A stretch of 64,000 bases of DNA, from contig JAPFBL010000003.1 in assembly GCA_026182355.1 (NCBI GenBank), positions 3,187,001 through 3,251,000 of the forward strand, in the 5' to 3' direction. How positions within the stretch are numbered: the first letter of the stretch is position 1; each line of letters opens with the position of its first letter. The stretch is from Hermatobates lingyangjiaoensis. Its lineage: Eukaryota > Arthropoda > Insecta > Hemiptera > Hermatobatidae. The translations under genes and the position numbers were made by a program. This document shows, one piece after another, positions 45,851 through 57,190 of the stretch. The notes below the pieces were generated by a model, which was not told where the DNA came from, searched no databases, and saw nothing but the letters and a program-made list of their open reading frames with translations.

Positions 45851-47448
45851 TGTGTTTATACAACAGGTGTAAGTAACATTGCACAAATAATAAACCAAGA
45901 ACCCAAACCCTCAACGTGGTCAATATGTGTATTCAGGGAGCTAACATCCTTAGAAACTATAAATAGGGTATGATCAAAACTAGTGAATCCAGGAGGATTG
46001 GTGACCAATTGAAAACTTACAGAAGTAAGTTCTCTCATGTTTTTCAGCAAAATTGCATATATTATATTTAATATGTTGTAACTTAGCATTGTTTGATATG
46101 TGTTAATTATTGATTGTTGTAGTTTTTCTTATATATTTTTTTTATATTGTATGCTATCGAACATTGATTAAAATAAAATCGAAATATTTGCTTTGAAAGT
46201 TTGATTTGGATGCTATTGTTATTTCTTTTATTTTTATTTGGATTATTTTCATTTGTACTGCATTTTGTACTTTTACATGCATAAATCAACATTTATGCTT
46301 AATAGTTAATGTTATATGACTTCACATATATACTCTGATAAAGTAGATAAATAAAAAGTATATTAATTATAATCGACATGCTTGAATTAAAAGCTTGATG
46401 AAGGTTCATTACATTTTTTTTCGTTTTCTATGCAAATATAACAAAATGTTAAACATGTAGCGTTTATTAGGCCAATAATTCAAATTATACAGAAAGAAGG
46501 TGCTAATAATGTTGTAACTAAATATTAAAAAGAAGAGATAGTTTTTTTCATTATTTTTAAAAGAACGTTTCATGTTGGATGAGGTCATAATCAGAGGGTA
46601 TAAGACTTACATTGAAATGTAATTGATTTTATGAATAGTTTGCTCTTAAACTAAAAGGTGCAGGCAAGCATTTTAACGGAGCCATAGAAGAACAGGTTTA
46701 GAAGCAGAGAAGTTCGTGAAGGTGTCGAGAGGAACCAAGCAATTACGAAGGCAATGCATTAGGAGGTCAGAGATGCTTGCAGGAGAAATGACGCGTAACA
46801 AGAACAATGATCGTGGGAAAATCTCAATGCTGTACAAGCTAAAATTCAAGGCCTTATAAACTTCAACTTCATATTGCGAATTAAAAGAAAAAAAAAACAA
46901 TTCTTTTTAAAAGTCTTTGTTGTCACTGATAGGTGAACATAATAATAAAACTAAATTGAAAGGTTTTTTTATATATATTTTTGTCTTCATTTCTATAATG
47001 TGGGTACATTTTGAAGTCCCCAATTCTGTTAGCTTTTTTTCCCCCCACTTTAAGAGCTTCTGGAGAAACCAATATTTGGATCGTCAGGACTCGTTTACAT
47101 CTAGGTGAACGAGCCCCTAGGAGACATATATTCATAAACTTTACAACTATCTAAACCGTTAAGTTGTATTCTGAATTTTTTAAATTATTTTTTACATATT
47201 TATTATTTCATTAAATTTAAAGAAAATTAAATTTCATTAATTACTTTTTAGTTTATTAATGTAAACTTTCTATTAGCTTTCATTCCTTTTTTTATAAAAA
47301 GCCTTTGTATAATATTATTTTTTTCTCAGGTCTTTCTTCATCAGTTACTTGTAGTACTTTTTTCGTTTTTGCTCTGGCCATCCTGCATATATTTGAGAAG
47401 CAGTCCGGTTGGCTTTCAACTTCTCACCAAACCACTTCTTTTCTTGAA
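45851..47448. other. AT-rich DNA, no gene recognised
   Basis: The minus strand at about 47352-47327 has CTGATGAAGAAAGACCTGAG, a CUGAUGA core followed by a possible stem II, but no stem III palindrome or stem I was found. The 46.67-46.90 kb frame is unrecognised. Confidence 0.45.
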
Positions 47449-47612
47449 GACGATCAAACCTCAATATGAAAAGGGAAAAAGACTAAGAGTCAAAAACTGA
47501 CTTTGACGAAGACCGATTGTTGCGGTTGAAAGATCTTAGTCTTTTTTCCCTTTTCATATTGTGGTTTGATCATTGATTGTTATTTCAACGTGTTTATGTA
47601 AAATCTCGTTAT
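47449..47612 (+). mobile_element. Family 1 copy G
   Basis: The left arm is shortened (GATCAAACCTCAATATGAAA, AGGGAAAAAGACTAAGAG), then joins the spacer. The right arm is complete through TTATTTCAACGTGTTTATG. More diverged than copies C, D and F. Confidence 0.75.
47499..47541 (+). ncRNA. Hammerhead-like motif, copy G, inactivated
   Basis: GACT, TTGACGA (core C changed to T), stem II ACCG/CGGTT intact with loop ATTGTTG, GAA, AGATCT, T, AGTC. Loss of the invariant first core base should abolish cleavage. Confidence 0.55.
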
Positions 47613-47621
47613 ATGTCAACG

Positions 47622-47745
47622 TAAACACAGTAAGAATTCAGAAAAATGGCGAAGGTCAATTGTTTTGATTGAAAGAGTTGGTCATTTTTGATTTCTTACT
47701 GTGTTGATTTTTATTTATTTTTTTTTTGTATATCACGTGTTTACT
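47622..47745. repeat. Short palindromic element
   Basis: AACACAGTAAGAATTCAGAAAAATGG near 47625 is the inverse of CATTTTTGATTTCTTACTGTGTT near 47690-47712. The centre has GATTGAAAGAGTTGG. It lies between two hammerhead-bearing elements and is followed by (TA)n. Confidence 0.65.
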
Positions 47746-47872
47746 ATGAAATGTTGTTACATATATATATATATATATCCAAATTAATAATCAACAATAA
47801 CTCTTGATATAATATATGAATTAAACACCACAATAATGTAATTAATTTAAATTTGTTTATTGCAATGTTTAA

Positions 47873-47908
<36 letters not shown>

Positions 47909-47911
<3 letters not shown>

Positions 47912-48180
47912 TGACACATAAACAGAAACACAACAAAGATTCACTTTTCAATATTTCGACCGTAATGGCGGTCGTCCTCAGGAGAAGTAGTGAATTGACG
48001 GTCCGGCAGGACAAATAACAATTAAAATAAGCAGTGACACATAAACAGAAACACAACAAAGACTCACTTTTCAATATTTCGACCGCCATTACGGTCGAAA
48101 TATTGAAAAGTGAGTCTTTGTTGTGTTTCTGTTTATGTGTCACTGCTTATTTTAATTGTTATTTGTCCTACCGGACCATT
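47909..48180 (-). mobile_element. Family 2: 123-bp tandem dimer plus inverted half-copy
   Basis: CAGTGACACATAAACAGAAA at 47909 repeats at 48032 with the following sequence nearly unchanged (period 123 bp). Beyond 48090 the sequence turns round and runs back as an inverted half to TTTGTCCTACCGGACC at 48175. On the minus strand the junction between the two direct units holds a complete hammerhead-like motif. A (TA)n tract (47876-47908) lies on the left and a short TATATA lies on the right. Tandem hammerhead units are the hallmark of retrozymes and PLE terminal repeats. Confidence 0.8.
47942..47989 (-). ncRNA. Hammerhead ribozyme-like motif at the family 2 dimer junction
   Basis: On the minus strand: stem I strand TACTTCTC, core CTGAGGA, stem II GACCG/CGGTC (5 bp perfect, one bulged C, loop CCATTA), GAA, ATAT, T, then GAAAAGTG. 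Stem I pairs 7 of 8 positions, including one wobble. Every core base fits CUGANGA...GAA. The weak point is the 4-nt loopless stem III. Confidence 0.65.
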
Positions 48181-48189
48181 TTTCATTTA

Positions 48190-51100
48190 TCATGGTATAT
48201 ATATATTAATATATCTCAACATCTAAACAGCGGAAAGTAATTCATAAATATAACATTAAGATCATAACATAATGTTATAAATATAACATTAAGACAAAAC
48301 CATCTGATTTTCTCTGACACTTGCGAAGTTTACTTGGTTTGGTTGAAATAGCTTAGTTAAATTTCTTATATGTTTACTGTAGTTTAGACGTCATTTTTAT
48401 TTTACATATTTACAGGGAAATTTTGTTATATATTACTTCATTATGTTAGCATAAGCAGTAAAACAAAGTAGTTCGTTTGTACCTTAGATTTTCCACAATT
48501 TGTAGACAAAAACGTACAAGTAACAATAATTTAAAGTAAAAGTCACTTCTAAACACAACCATTGTAAATGGAACATGTACGGTATAATCTGAAGGCTTTC
48601 GAGCAACGACCGATAACCCAAATCACCTAAGTACCGCAGATAGCACTTTCTAATGCTCCAGTCCTCTATATAACATCCTGTCACAGCTTAGGGAAACTGG
48701 TTTTCAAATAAAACAGTAGCCACACAAATGAGACTCATCTACGTGAAAGGGAGAATCACTGTTATTTATTTATTACTTGCAAATAATAAATTATATAGAT
48801 AAATTCTATATAAATAATAAAATCACTATAAATAATATAGAATTCTAACGCAAAGTTACGAAGAAACAGCTTGAGGTTTTTGTAAGTGATTTTGTTACGT
48901 ACATAGAATAGTAAGTTAATTACAGCCTAATAAGTAAAAAATAATTTTTTATTACCGCACCATTCAATGTGAAACTTTCCATACAATTGAAGTTTAAAAC
49001 TGAGGCTTTATTATTTATTAAGAAATAAATAATATTAGTAGCTTTTATATGCCTTATTGGTTAATTTAAAGTTAGTTGAAATCTACCTAAACTATCCACA
49101 GTCTACTGTTCAACATTGGGACTAGAAGTCTCATTGATTGTGAATATATACACTGATTCCATCATTATGTAAATTGATAAGTTTGTAGAAGTAACGTATA
49201 GTGATCATAAAAAAAATTATCTCAAGATTTTGACGGATTTACGTTTTTTGGGGTTCCCAAAGTCCTTTTTTGATATTTTTTTGATGATTGGTCCTTGGAT
49301 TGGATTTTTGTCAAATCATACCTAACATTTATGAAGGTCATTAAAGAACTTATGCCATATAGTTATGCCTTAACCAGATACAGCCCATACCCTGTTACAA
49401 TATAGCAAGTATGGCCGCGGAGCGTACAAGTTCGATTAGATTCAGGGCTTCAATTTTTATAATTTTATTATAACTTAACATGTCAGATTAACCAGTGATT
49501 TCATGCTTCTTATAACTAATACAATGTACATCCACATGTAAACAAATGGTACATATCATTAAAATGTATGTAACACCACATTAATGAAACAAAACATCAG
49601 TTGATTGTTAACGAGTTTGATATTATGTTTAATTATAGTATAATTGAGTGTAGGTAACTCCAAATTTAATTTATTTTATTTATCATCTTCTGTTTTGAAG
49701 CTAGTAACTTAAATTGCATTACGTTGGTGCAGAGGAAACTTTTCGGTACTTAGTTAAGACGGAAATGTAAAGGCGTGTTAAGTACGGTTGACTTTGTCAG
49801 GTGGGAGCTCGGAGACACGGACTACAAGGTCCTTGATGACAGTGCTTCCCTGGTGCGATGAGGATTACCGCCTTATGCAATAGATCTGCCGAGGCATTAT
49901 CCGCACGATCGCTCCCGGACAGTCAGCGCCCTACCATAACGTTCGCCTTTTATTTATCGCATTTCTGCAGATTCTCAGTTCGCTAAATTCCTTCTCAATA
50001 AGTATATTTTAAACACACACATTCATGTTAATTCAAATTTCATATGAACCCCTTATGATTAAATATGCTTCTTTTGTGTTCATTAAACATTTTAATTATT
50101 TAATATATTAGTTATAAATAGTTTCATCGGATATTAAGTTTATCAGTATCATAGCTTTTTAAGATAGTAGAGTATTCTTTTAGAGCTATGATTTTAGGAT
50201 TTCCTATACTACCAAAACCGTGTCTACCGTTTAGACTGCTCCCTGTAAGACACTATTTGTGTTGGCTTAGCTTTGCTAAGCCGAGGCGGCTTATGAATTG
50301 TCAGAGGGCTTCCATCAATCTTCCTCTTACTGTTTACGCTGTTATCATGAACTCAGTTTGAATTCATACAAAATAGTAAAAAATAATAATTATTAATAGA
50401 AATAATTATATCCTGTTTAAAGAAATATACATATGCAAATTGTAAATAAGTGCACAAACTTACAGAAACCAGAATATTTGAAAATAAAAACCCATTTATG
50501 TTACTTAGAATTGTATTTAGTATGAATATGAAACACCGAATGTACTATTCGAATTCGCTGTTACATCTATAATTAATGAAACTTTGATCCTTTATAATAT
50601 AAAGTTTCTTTAGTGCTTTCCTTCGCTGATCATTGTCTACTTATTTCATTATAATTACGTCGTTAAAATCAAAACTGTGCTGTTACTTAATTCGTGAAGA
50701 GCAAGAGCTTTCATTTGTTCTTATTAAATGACAATGTTGATTTAGGCGTTCTTTCAGAAGTCGACTCGTTACTACAAAGTGTTTTTTGTCAGTCATTTCA
50801 TTTAACAGCTTAAATGGGATTACATGCAACTCTTTCGGTACTTTTCTTTTAAATCACAAAGTAATGTTTTAATTTTTGTTCCTTATAAAACGTTAGATAT
50901 TATTACAGCGTTTAAAGTATAATTACATTTTATTTCATTAATCTTAAGTTGATGTAATTTTTTTAATTGCAGTGAAAAAGTTTTTGGGAGTTCAACAAAA
51001 CTCCTTTTCCTGGTCACTTACTACAATTTACCAATATGAAAGCTTGTTATCCTCAGTTGGATTCCATTGTGTAAACATGTTCTTTCATATTTATATTTAG

Positions 51101-51280
51101 TTCTTATAATATAAAATCAATAGTTTGAATAGGTAAAAATAATAAATATTAAATGTTTATTAATATGTATTATTATTACGTAGTACATATACTATATATA
51201 CTAGTATTATATATATAATATATATACTACTCATACGTAATACTACTACAAAAGGGCATAAAGGACCAAGACTGACAATA
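48190..51280. other. AT-rich DNA with a family S fragment and one GC-rich block
   Basis: A family S fragment is listed separately at 49195-49470. At 49785-49960 a GC-rich block reads RWELGDTDYKVLDDSASLVR on the plus strand, and KDLVVRVSELPPDKVNRT then a stop on the minus strand. Both are short, and I cannot tell which, if either, is coding. 51180-51235 is TA-rich. Confidence 0.4.
49195..49470. repeat. Family S fragment
   Basis: GTGATCATAAAAAAAATTAT, CTCAAGATTTTGACGGATTTAC and GGTTCCCAAAGTCC parallel the copy at 60.34 kb. The rest is diverged. Confidence 0.6.
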
Positions 51281-51289
51281 ACAGAAGCT

Positions 51290-52070
51290 CCTTGTAATAT
51301 CTATATAAATAAAAGACAGGTTTTGTCTGTACATTGGTTGGAACTCACTCATTTCAAGTTACCTGTAAGTTTAATGCATTTGAGAAACCGAATGCACTCT
51401 TAGAAAAATTTCTGTCTGTCGGTTTGTCCGCAAACATTTTGTCACAAGTAAACTCAGCCACCATAAAACATAACAAGCTGAAACTTTGACAGTAGATTTG
51501 TGTATGTCTAACTTAAAATATAAGTTTCGATTAGATTGAAAATTCAACGTAGAAGCGAAATTGTGAACGTTACGCTGTCTTTGGCTAACTTCACAGACAT
51601 GTTTATTTTGAGAATGTACAGGTATACCATAGCAAGTAGGTAATGTTAGTTGATTTCAATTTCATTTGCATTTAAGCTCCCAGCAAGAGATAATTAACAA
51701 GGTGTTTCCTGAAGTTCAAGATCTGCCATCTATTCAGAATAACTGCATTGTGACGAGTAATAACGAGCAATTCTCACCCCTACAAATGTGCAGGCAAGAA
51801 AAATCAATAAACAAGTTCTTGAACTACATAAAGCTGAGGAAAGAACTTATTACAAGTCAGTAAACAGAGTGATTAGTGATGAGGAAGCAGATCATTATCC
51901 AATTGAATTTCTTGGCTCCGTGACTACTCCTGGACTGACTCCTCATGACTTAAAACTTAAAGAGGGACACCAATCATGCTGTTACGAAACTTGAGTGCCC
52001 CAAAAATGCGCAACGGGACACGACTCCAAATTCCTGCTTTGCACAGATACATCATGTATGTAATACCAAT
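51290..52070 (+). pseudogene. Helitron relic: 5' end-like sequence and Pif1-type helicase fragment
   Basis: It opens with ATCTATATAAATAAAAGACA, the style of TC-TATATA-TAAAA 5' ends of insect Helitrons, followed by a 3'-UTR-like repeat. From 51666 a frame reads SSQQEIINKVFPEVQDL, and after a shift INKQVLELHKAEERTYYKSV, NRVISDEEADHYPIEFLGSV, LTPHDLKLKEG, then PIMLLRN-like LLRNLS and NGTRLQIP. These are consecutive Helitron helicase blocks (the E-R-TYxSVD and YP-EFLNS segments, LxLKxGxPIMLLRN, NGTRL). Everything upstream of helicase motif IV and downstream of NGTRL is missing. It carries two or more frame changes. Confidence 0.85.
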
Positions 52071-52694
52071 GTTTATGTTGTTATTATAACATTATGTTAT
52101 ATTATTATAACATTATGTTATTATAATGTTTATATTGGTATTACACAAGGAGCCTCCGAATTCCGCATATAGATGTTAGCACAAAAATTGATTAAACGTT
52201 CAGTAATTTATGATATAATTTTAGTGATAAACCTGATCTGAATCCCTGGATCAGAAACTCTGCAGAAGAGGCAGTGGTCCTGTTTTTTCCTTCAAAATTA
52301 CTGCAATAATACGGGAAAGTTTGACGAGGCGACTCAAATTAAGATGGTAAATTACAGAAGTGGTGAAATGAGAAGAAGTGATGTCGGTTGAGAGAACTAG
52401 TGACAGGGACAGGACATCGCCAGAAAAACGGCGCTGACAGCATACCTGTGTAATCAGCTGTCCTTCTCGGAGAAATATTTCATCTTCTACAAGTATGTAG
52501 GTCTTACGCTCAATACTTTAAAGTATTTTACTTATTTATTTCAAAAACCAGAACAGTTATACAAATGTCGAAAATAAATCAGAAATACTAACACTATCAT
52601 GACATAGGTCAATCCTTTGCTCCCTGTAAAATACCCAATTAATCATATTGCAACTAGCAACATATGGGACTAATTAATTGACCAAATATTGTGA
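52071..52694. other. No recognised feature; local TA/TAT palindromes at 52080-52140
   Basis: Repeated ATAACATTATGTTAT words. Nothing else seen. Confidence 0.5.
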
Positions 52695-52925
52695 TTAATT
52701 AATGTTAATAACTGGATTTATATCCAGACCATTATCTTTCCCCAATCTTTCACCAATTTGAAGAGAATGTTGAATAAGGTTTAAGGCAGTACCTGTAAGC
52801 ACTGCTCTTCTTATAATCACAAGGTTATCTGCATATCCTTGAGTATTGTATCCTTGATTACTTGAGAATCCAGTAGAACTGCCACAGTAAGGACCATAGT
52901 CCACCACTTATAGTCAGTCTTAAAT
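52695..52925 (-). pseudogene. LINE reverse transcriptase fragment with the YADD box (YADN), copy 1
   Basis: The minus strand frame reads YNTQGYADNLVIIRRAVL, then LNLIQHSLQIGERL, GKDNGLDINPV. This is the catalytic YADD loop (second D changed to N) and the following W/E-x-x-GL-xNPxK segment of non-LTR reverse transcriptases. About 70 codons survive in one frame. Confidence 0.85.
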
Positions 52926-53754
52926 GGTTACAATTTCAGTTGTTGCATATCTTATATTTTCGCTGATCATTCGTGTGTTAGCTTGTTGTAATCAATTCTT
53001 TAATTCATGAAATAAAACAACTGTATATCAGTTCTGATTCACAAAATTCTAAGATATATTAACAAAGAGAACCTTCAGTATCCACAAAGCAGGCCAGAGT
53101 GATTCTTGCAATACTTAGAGAGTTTTCTATTTCGCTAACGAAAATTTTTGGAGCTTATTCTATAATTTCACTCTTCCAATATTTATTTTATACCTTGTAA
53201 AGATCCTTATTAACTAAAACCTTCTCATGATCCTACTTATAAAAACCTAATAGCTATCATGTTTAGTGTAATAATACTGTTTTAATATAGCAATGTCATA
53301 AAATATTCATAGCAAAACAATCCTTAATAGCAGTGTTAAGTTATATGGAATTACCGAGGAAGTGGCTTAAAATTAGTAGCCTTTTTGCCATAAAAACGAA
53401 GAAGTAACTTTCCCTTCCTTCAATTTTACTTAAAAATAGTGAGGTTTTTAAACTAACCAGCATTGTGTGTGTAGCATTATATTTTTAAAGACTGCAACAT
53501 GAAAATGATTAGGGACCACCGTCAGACACTGGAACACATCATATAAGATTAATTTGCGTTCGCTTTTGTAGTTGTAACTGTTTCATTCTTGTTAGTTTTA
53601 TTCTATTTATAATACCTTCCAATTTTTGTATTTAACCTACAAGCGGCAATTCTATTTGGCTGGATGCTGTTGAAAGTTTCTAAGCCAATTTAAACCAAGC
53701 CAACATGTACAACAGGTTATCCCTTGTTTTAAGATGACTTTCGGTTTATATAGC
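52926..53754. repeat. Segment duplicated at about 55950-56690 (with the LINE fragment)
   Basis: TAGCTATCATGTTTAGTGTAATAATACTGTTTTAATAT at 53251-53288 matches 56501-56540. The AACGAAGAAGTAACTTTC block at 53396 matches AACGAAGAAGTACCTTTC at 56639. Together with the paired reverse transcriptase fragments, this defines a duplicated unit of about 0.7 kb, 3.25 kb apart and clearly diverged. Confidence 0.65.
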
Positions 53755-54240
53755 TTCATTCCCTTTGCCAAAATAAGAAATTTTTTTTTTTTTATTACTA
53801 ACTAATTTTAGGTATATTTTTACCAAGTTACATTGTTCTACAATTAGGCGTTTAGTAAAAAAACATTTTCGGAAATCATAATATATACAGTAACGTCCCT
53901 TTTCATCCATGTAATTTCAACAAAAAAGCGTTCATTTTATACCATCAAAAGTTGCTATTTTTGGCTACGATCTGTCAAGCGGTGTAATCTGTACTGCATG
54001 CAAAGCTTTCAGAATCAATCATAAGTCAAAAATTGTACTTTCCATTATAAAAAATATTTTTTTCGTTGTTTTAGTTTGAAGTTTTTCAAATGTAGCATCT
54101 CTCAGTTTCATAATAATACCGAAGTTTCAACACACTAGAGTCAAAAGTTCTAGAGAAATAAATGTTTTCTGAAATCATTTTCAGGCCTTAAAAGTGACTT
54201 TTCCAAAAACAATTTTGCATATCTACAAAATAGCATCCAT
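53755..54240. repeat. Family S, interior copy
   Basis: Colinear with 7380-7860: AAAACATTTTCGGAAATC, CAGTAACGTCCCTTT, GATCTGTCAAGCGG, GAGAAATAAATGTTTTCTGA and AAAAGTGACTTTTCC. Roughly 65-70% similar by eye. Confidence 0.7.
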
Positions 54241-55528
54241 TTTCAAATACAATATACAACAACACAGTATAACTACTACTTTTTTAGTTATAACCATTGT
54301 TGCAAGTCGACACAGGGAGTCTTGGACAAGTTTAGACTAAGTAAGGAAAGGAGCAACAGGAAAAGTTTGGCAAGCACTGGTTTACTAACCACTCACAAGA
54401 TTAGTGGCGAAATTAGACTCCTTCGGGACTCTGTCTTCGACGCATCACTAGTCGAAATTAACAACAGTCCAAATCACCGAAGATTGAAGAGTCCAAGTCA
54501 GCCAAGCATCACAATTAGTAGAGATAGCCATCCACAAACTCTCTGCTATAACAAACTTCCCTAACAAACCTCGAATATGAACCCTTATGTCAGCACTTTC
54601 TTCTAGAAACAGAAGGTGCCATTCACAAAACAATACCTCTTACAGTTTCTAGTTTGAACTGTACACAAGCATGACCAAGGCTTAATATGCAATCATATTT
54701 AACATATTTTAAGCATGGGCTCTGGAACCTTAAAGCAACAATATCTTTCAAAAACACTGGAATGGGCTGCATTCAATTTTACAATAAGTAAACTTAACAA
54801 CAATCTCGTTAACAATCAATTTAGTTTTAATTTTATTGTAATGTGGCTATTGCGTAATCATATTATCGAACAGTGTGCTAAAGTATTTTCAGACTCACAG
54901 ATATCAATTCAATGACTTCATTTGTTTTTATGTGGCTATATCCAATGTTATGCATAGATAAAAAACCTTTAATGTGGCCTGACTGTTTGATAAAATGTAT
55001 ATCTTCAATTGTTATTGACATATTTTTTGCATGCTTTACACGATTAAATTGTGGCTTTGCCACCAAAACAATATAAATTTAGCAATTAATTTATAATATC
55101 CAATGCGAGATTTAGCTTAATTTTTAACAACAAATTTACCAGAAAAGAAGACGTTTTCTCGAAATCAAGATGATGCCATTCCAGATAACTATTTATCATC
55201 ACCTCTAAGGGCATTGTAACTTTTTTTACAGAGCGTTGTATTAACAGCATATATACCATATTATTAATGTTTCATTTTATTAAATTTTTTAATATTTTAT
55301 ATTTGACAGATGCATTTTTAAATCAGGTCTAACTTCAGAAGGCCTCTTTTTTTTTAAAAAAAAGTGACAAGTTTTAACTGTCACAAAAGGTATACAAATT
55401 ATTAACTAAAGTTAATAAAGTAAGGAAAGATTAAACAAACATTAAAGATTGAACAAACGTACTTGTTTGTTCATATCATTATGATATGATGATATGAAAA
55501 AAAAATTTCCTTGGTGCCTTAACTTTTC
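54241..55528. other. AT-rich DNA with one repeat end, no gene assigned
   Basis: 54750-54800 (ACTGGAATGGGCTGCATTCA, ATTTTACAATAAGTAAAC) belongs to the motif group at 5050, 6551 and 8962. The opposite-strand frames at 54322-54633 are less AT-rich but unrecognised. Confidence 0.45.
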
Positions 55529-56200
55529 TTATTTTTGATAAAAAAATATCTTCAAAAGATGTAAAACTTTGTCCATGATCAATGTAGGGCAGGAGGTCAT
55601 TGCTCCTGCTATCGTAAACAGACCTGTTGAATAGTTTATTAAGCTAATTCGGGTAACATTTTTATTATTAACCTTTCTGTTCCACGCTACCAGTGCATAT
55701 GACATCATCAGTCTTATCATAGAAATGTAAAGCAAAAGGGAATATTTGTTGTTAAGACACCAAGGTCTACTAAGGAGTCTGTCCGAGTAAAATGATATGT
55801 TTATAGCCTTACCCGGGATACCTGCGTGACTGCTTTACCTTTCGTCTACAGACTCTCAATAGTATGGCCATACATTTCAGAGTTCTAGCTGGTATTTTAA
55901 ATAAAAATGTCATTGACACCTAATTACATTCTTGAGAAAGATAGAACAATTATTTAACTGGATTTATATACAAACCTTTCTCCTTTCCCCATCTAAAGGT
56001 TTTCAACAACGTAGACAACATGTTGCGTAACCAGAAAAACTGTATTATCATTCCTCTTCTAATAACAATATACTTGCAAATTATTGCATACAGTAACCTT
56101 GAATGTTGACTCATCCAGAAATAATGACCACAATAAGGGCAATAACAGACCTTCCACAGGACAATCTTTAGTGACTACAACTTCACTTGTGGTAAATCCT
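55529..56200 (-). pseudogene. LINE reverse transcriptase relic, copy 2, with post-reverse-transcriptase segment
   Basis: From 56200 down, decayed frames include IVIRRGMI and GKEKGLYINPVK, homologous to the fragment at 52.7 kb. After about 200 bp, a 68-codon frame (55735-55529) reads LYISMIRLMMSYALVAWNRK, then LINYSTGLFTIAGAMTSCPT and LIMDKVLHLLKIF. This is the P-L-YG-VW...ITGAM-STPT-ALE-LL-LPPL segment that follows the reverse transcriptase in R1/I/Jockey-type LINEs. The order and strand fit one element, with an insertion at about 55740-55950. Confidence 0.85.
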
Positions 56201-56999
56201 GTACCTACAATAATTATTCTTTATGTTAGAATTTTAATAATCACTTGTGTAGTTCTTAGCTTTCAAAAAACCTTGTACTAGTTCTAATTCAATGCATTAA
56301 ATGTGTGTTTTCAAAAGTTTCTTATGTATACAGTAAGCAGCCCTAAGTGATTCGTGTTTCACTAAAACATGTTTCCATTTTGTTAAATAACATTTTTATA
56401 GCTGATTCTGATGATTTGTCCGGCTGATAAGTAAGTTAATGGCTTATGCATATGCTTCTTAACTATAAACTGAATATATTACTACAAATAGAACGTAATA
56501 GTTATCATGTTTAGTGTAATAATACTCTTTTAATATTATTAAGCTAATGAATACAAATCATCATATAATTCAAATTATAGGTTTATCATAACACCGTAGT
56601 AGTAGTAGTTTAGAATTACTAGCCATCTGGGTGTAAAGAACGAAGAAGTACCTTTCTCATACTTTAATATTACCCAAGAACAGTTGTTCTTAAACACATC
56701 TAAAACTATATATGTGACATTAACATTTATTAAAGGGTAGAGAATGTCTACTGACCACAACCCTTTCTTTGAACAACAATCTCTCATATCCTCGAAGAAA
56801 TCGTATACATGGTTCATTAGTGCTTCCTTTTATAGTTTTAAGAATTTTAATGATATTATATATAACGTATAATTCTTCATTTTTTTCTTATTAAATCTTC
56901 AAGTAATACTTTTGTTTGACTCGACTTTGATAAAAAAATTTCAGTTTAATGTAGACAAATCCATCAGTACAGTATAAATTCGAAATTGTTTAGCGTAAC
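56201..56999. other. Duplicated flank of the LINE relic; no gene
   Basis: 56490-56690 matches 53240-53440 (see that entry). The minus-strand frame 56575-56817 lies across this duplicated segment and has no motif. Confidence 0.5.
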
Positions 57000-57190
57000 C
57001 GCAAAAGATTTGGACACATAGCCCTATCCAACCAACCATCCAATCACATAAAAGCATACATCATCAAAAAATATCACACACGACAAAAATATCAAAAATA
57101 ACTTTGAGGATCTCAAAACATGTAAATCAGTCAGAATATTGAAATTGATTTTTGAAATGGTCAGTGTACTTTACTTCTAGTAATCAAAAA
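57000..57190. repeat. Family S, distal copy (same orientation as 7380)
   Basis: AAAAATAACTTTGAGGATCT, CAAAACATGTAAATCAGTCA and CAGTGTACTTTACTTCTAGTAA parallel 8030-8125. Confidence 0.65.

Noticed and set aside
47744..48240. Mutually similar open frames on both strands (LKSESLLCFCLCVT)
   Set aside because: They arise from the inverted and tandem copies of the family 2 element. The shared peptide is translated repeat DNA.
52080..52140. ATAACATTATGTTAT palindromes as an origin or binding site
   Set aside because: Simple AT-rich repeat with no supporting context. Similar words occur at 48.24-48.30 kb.
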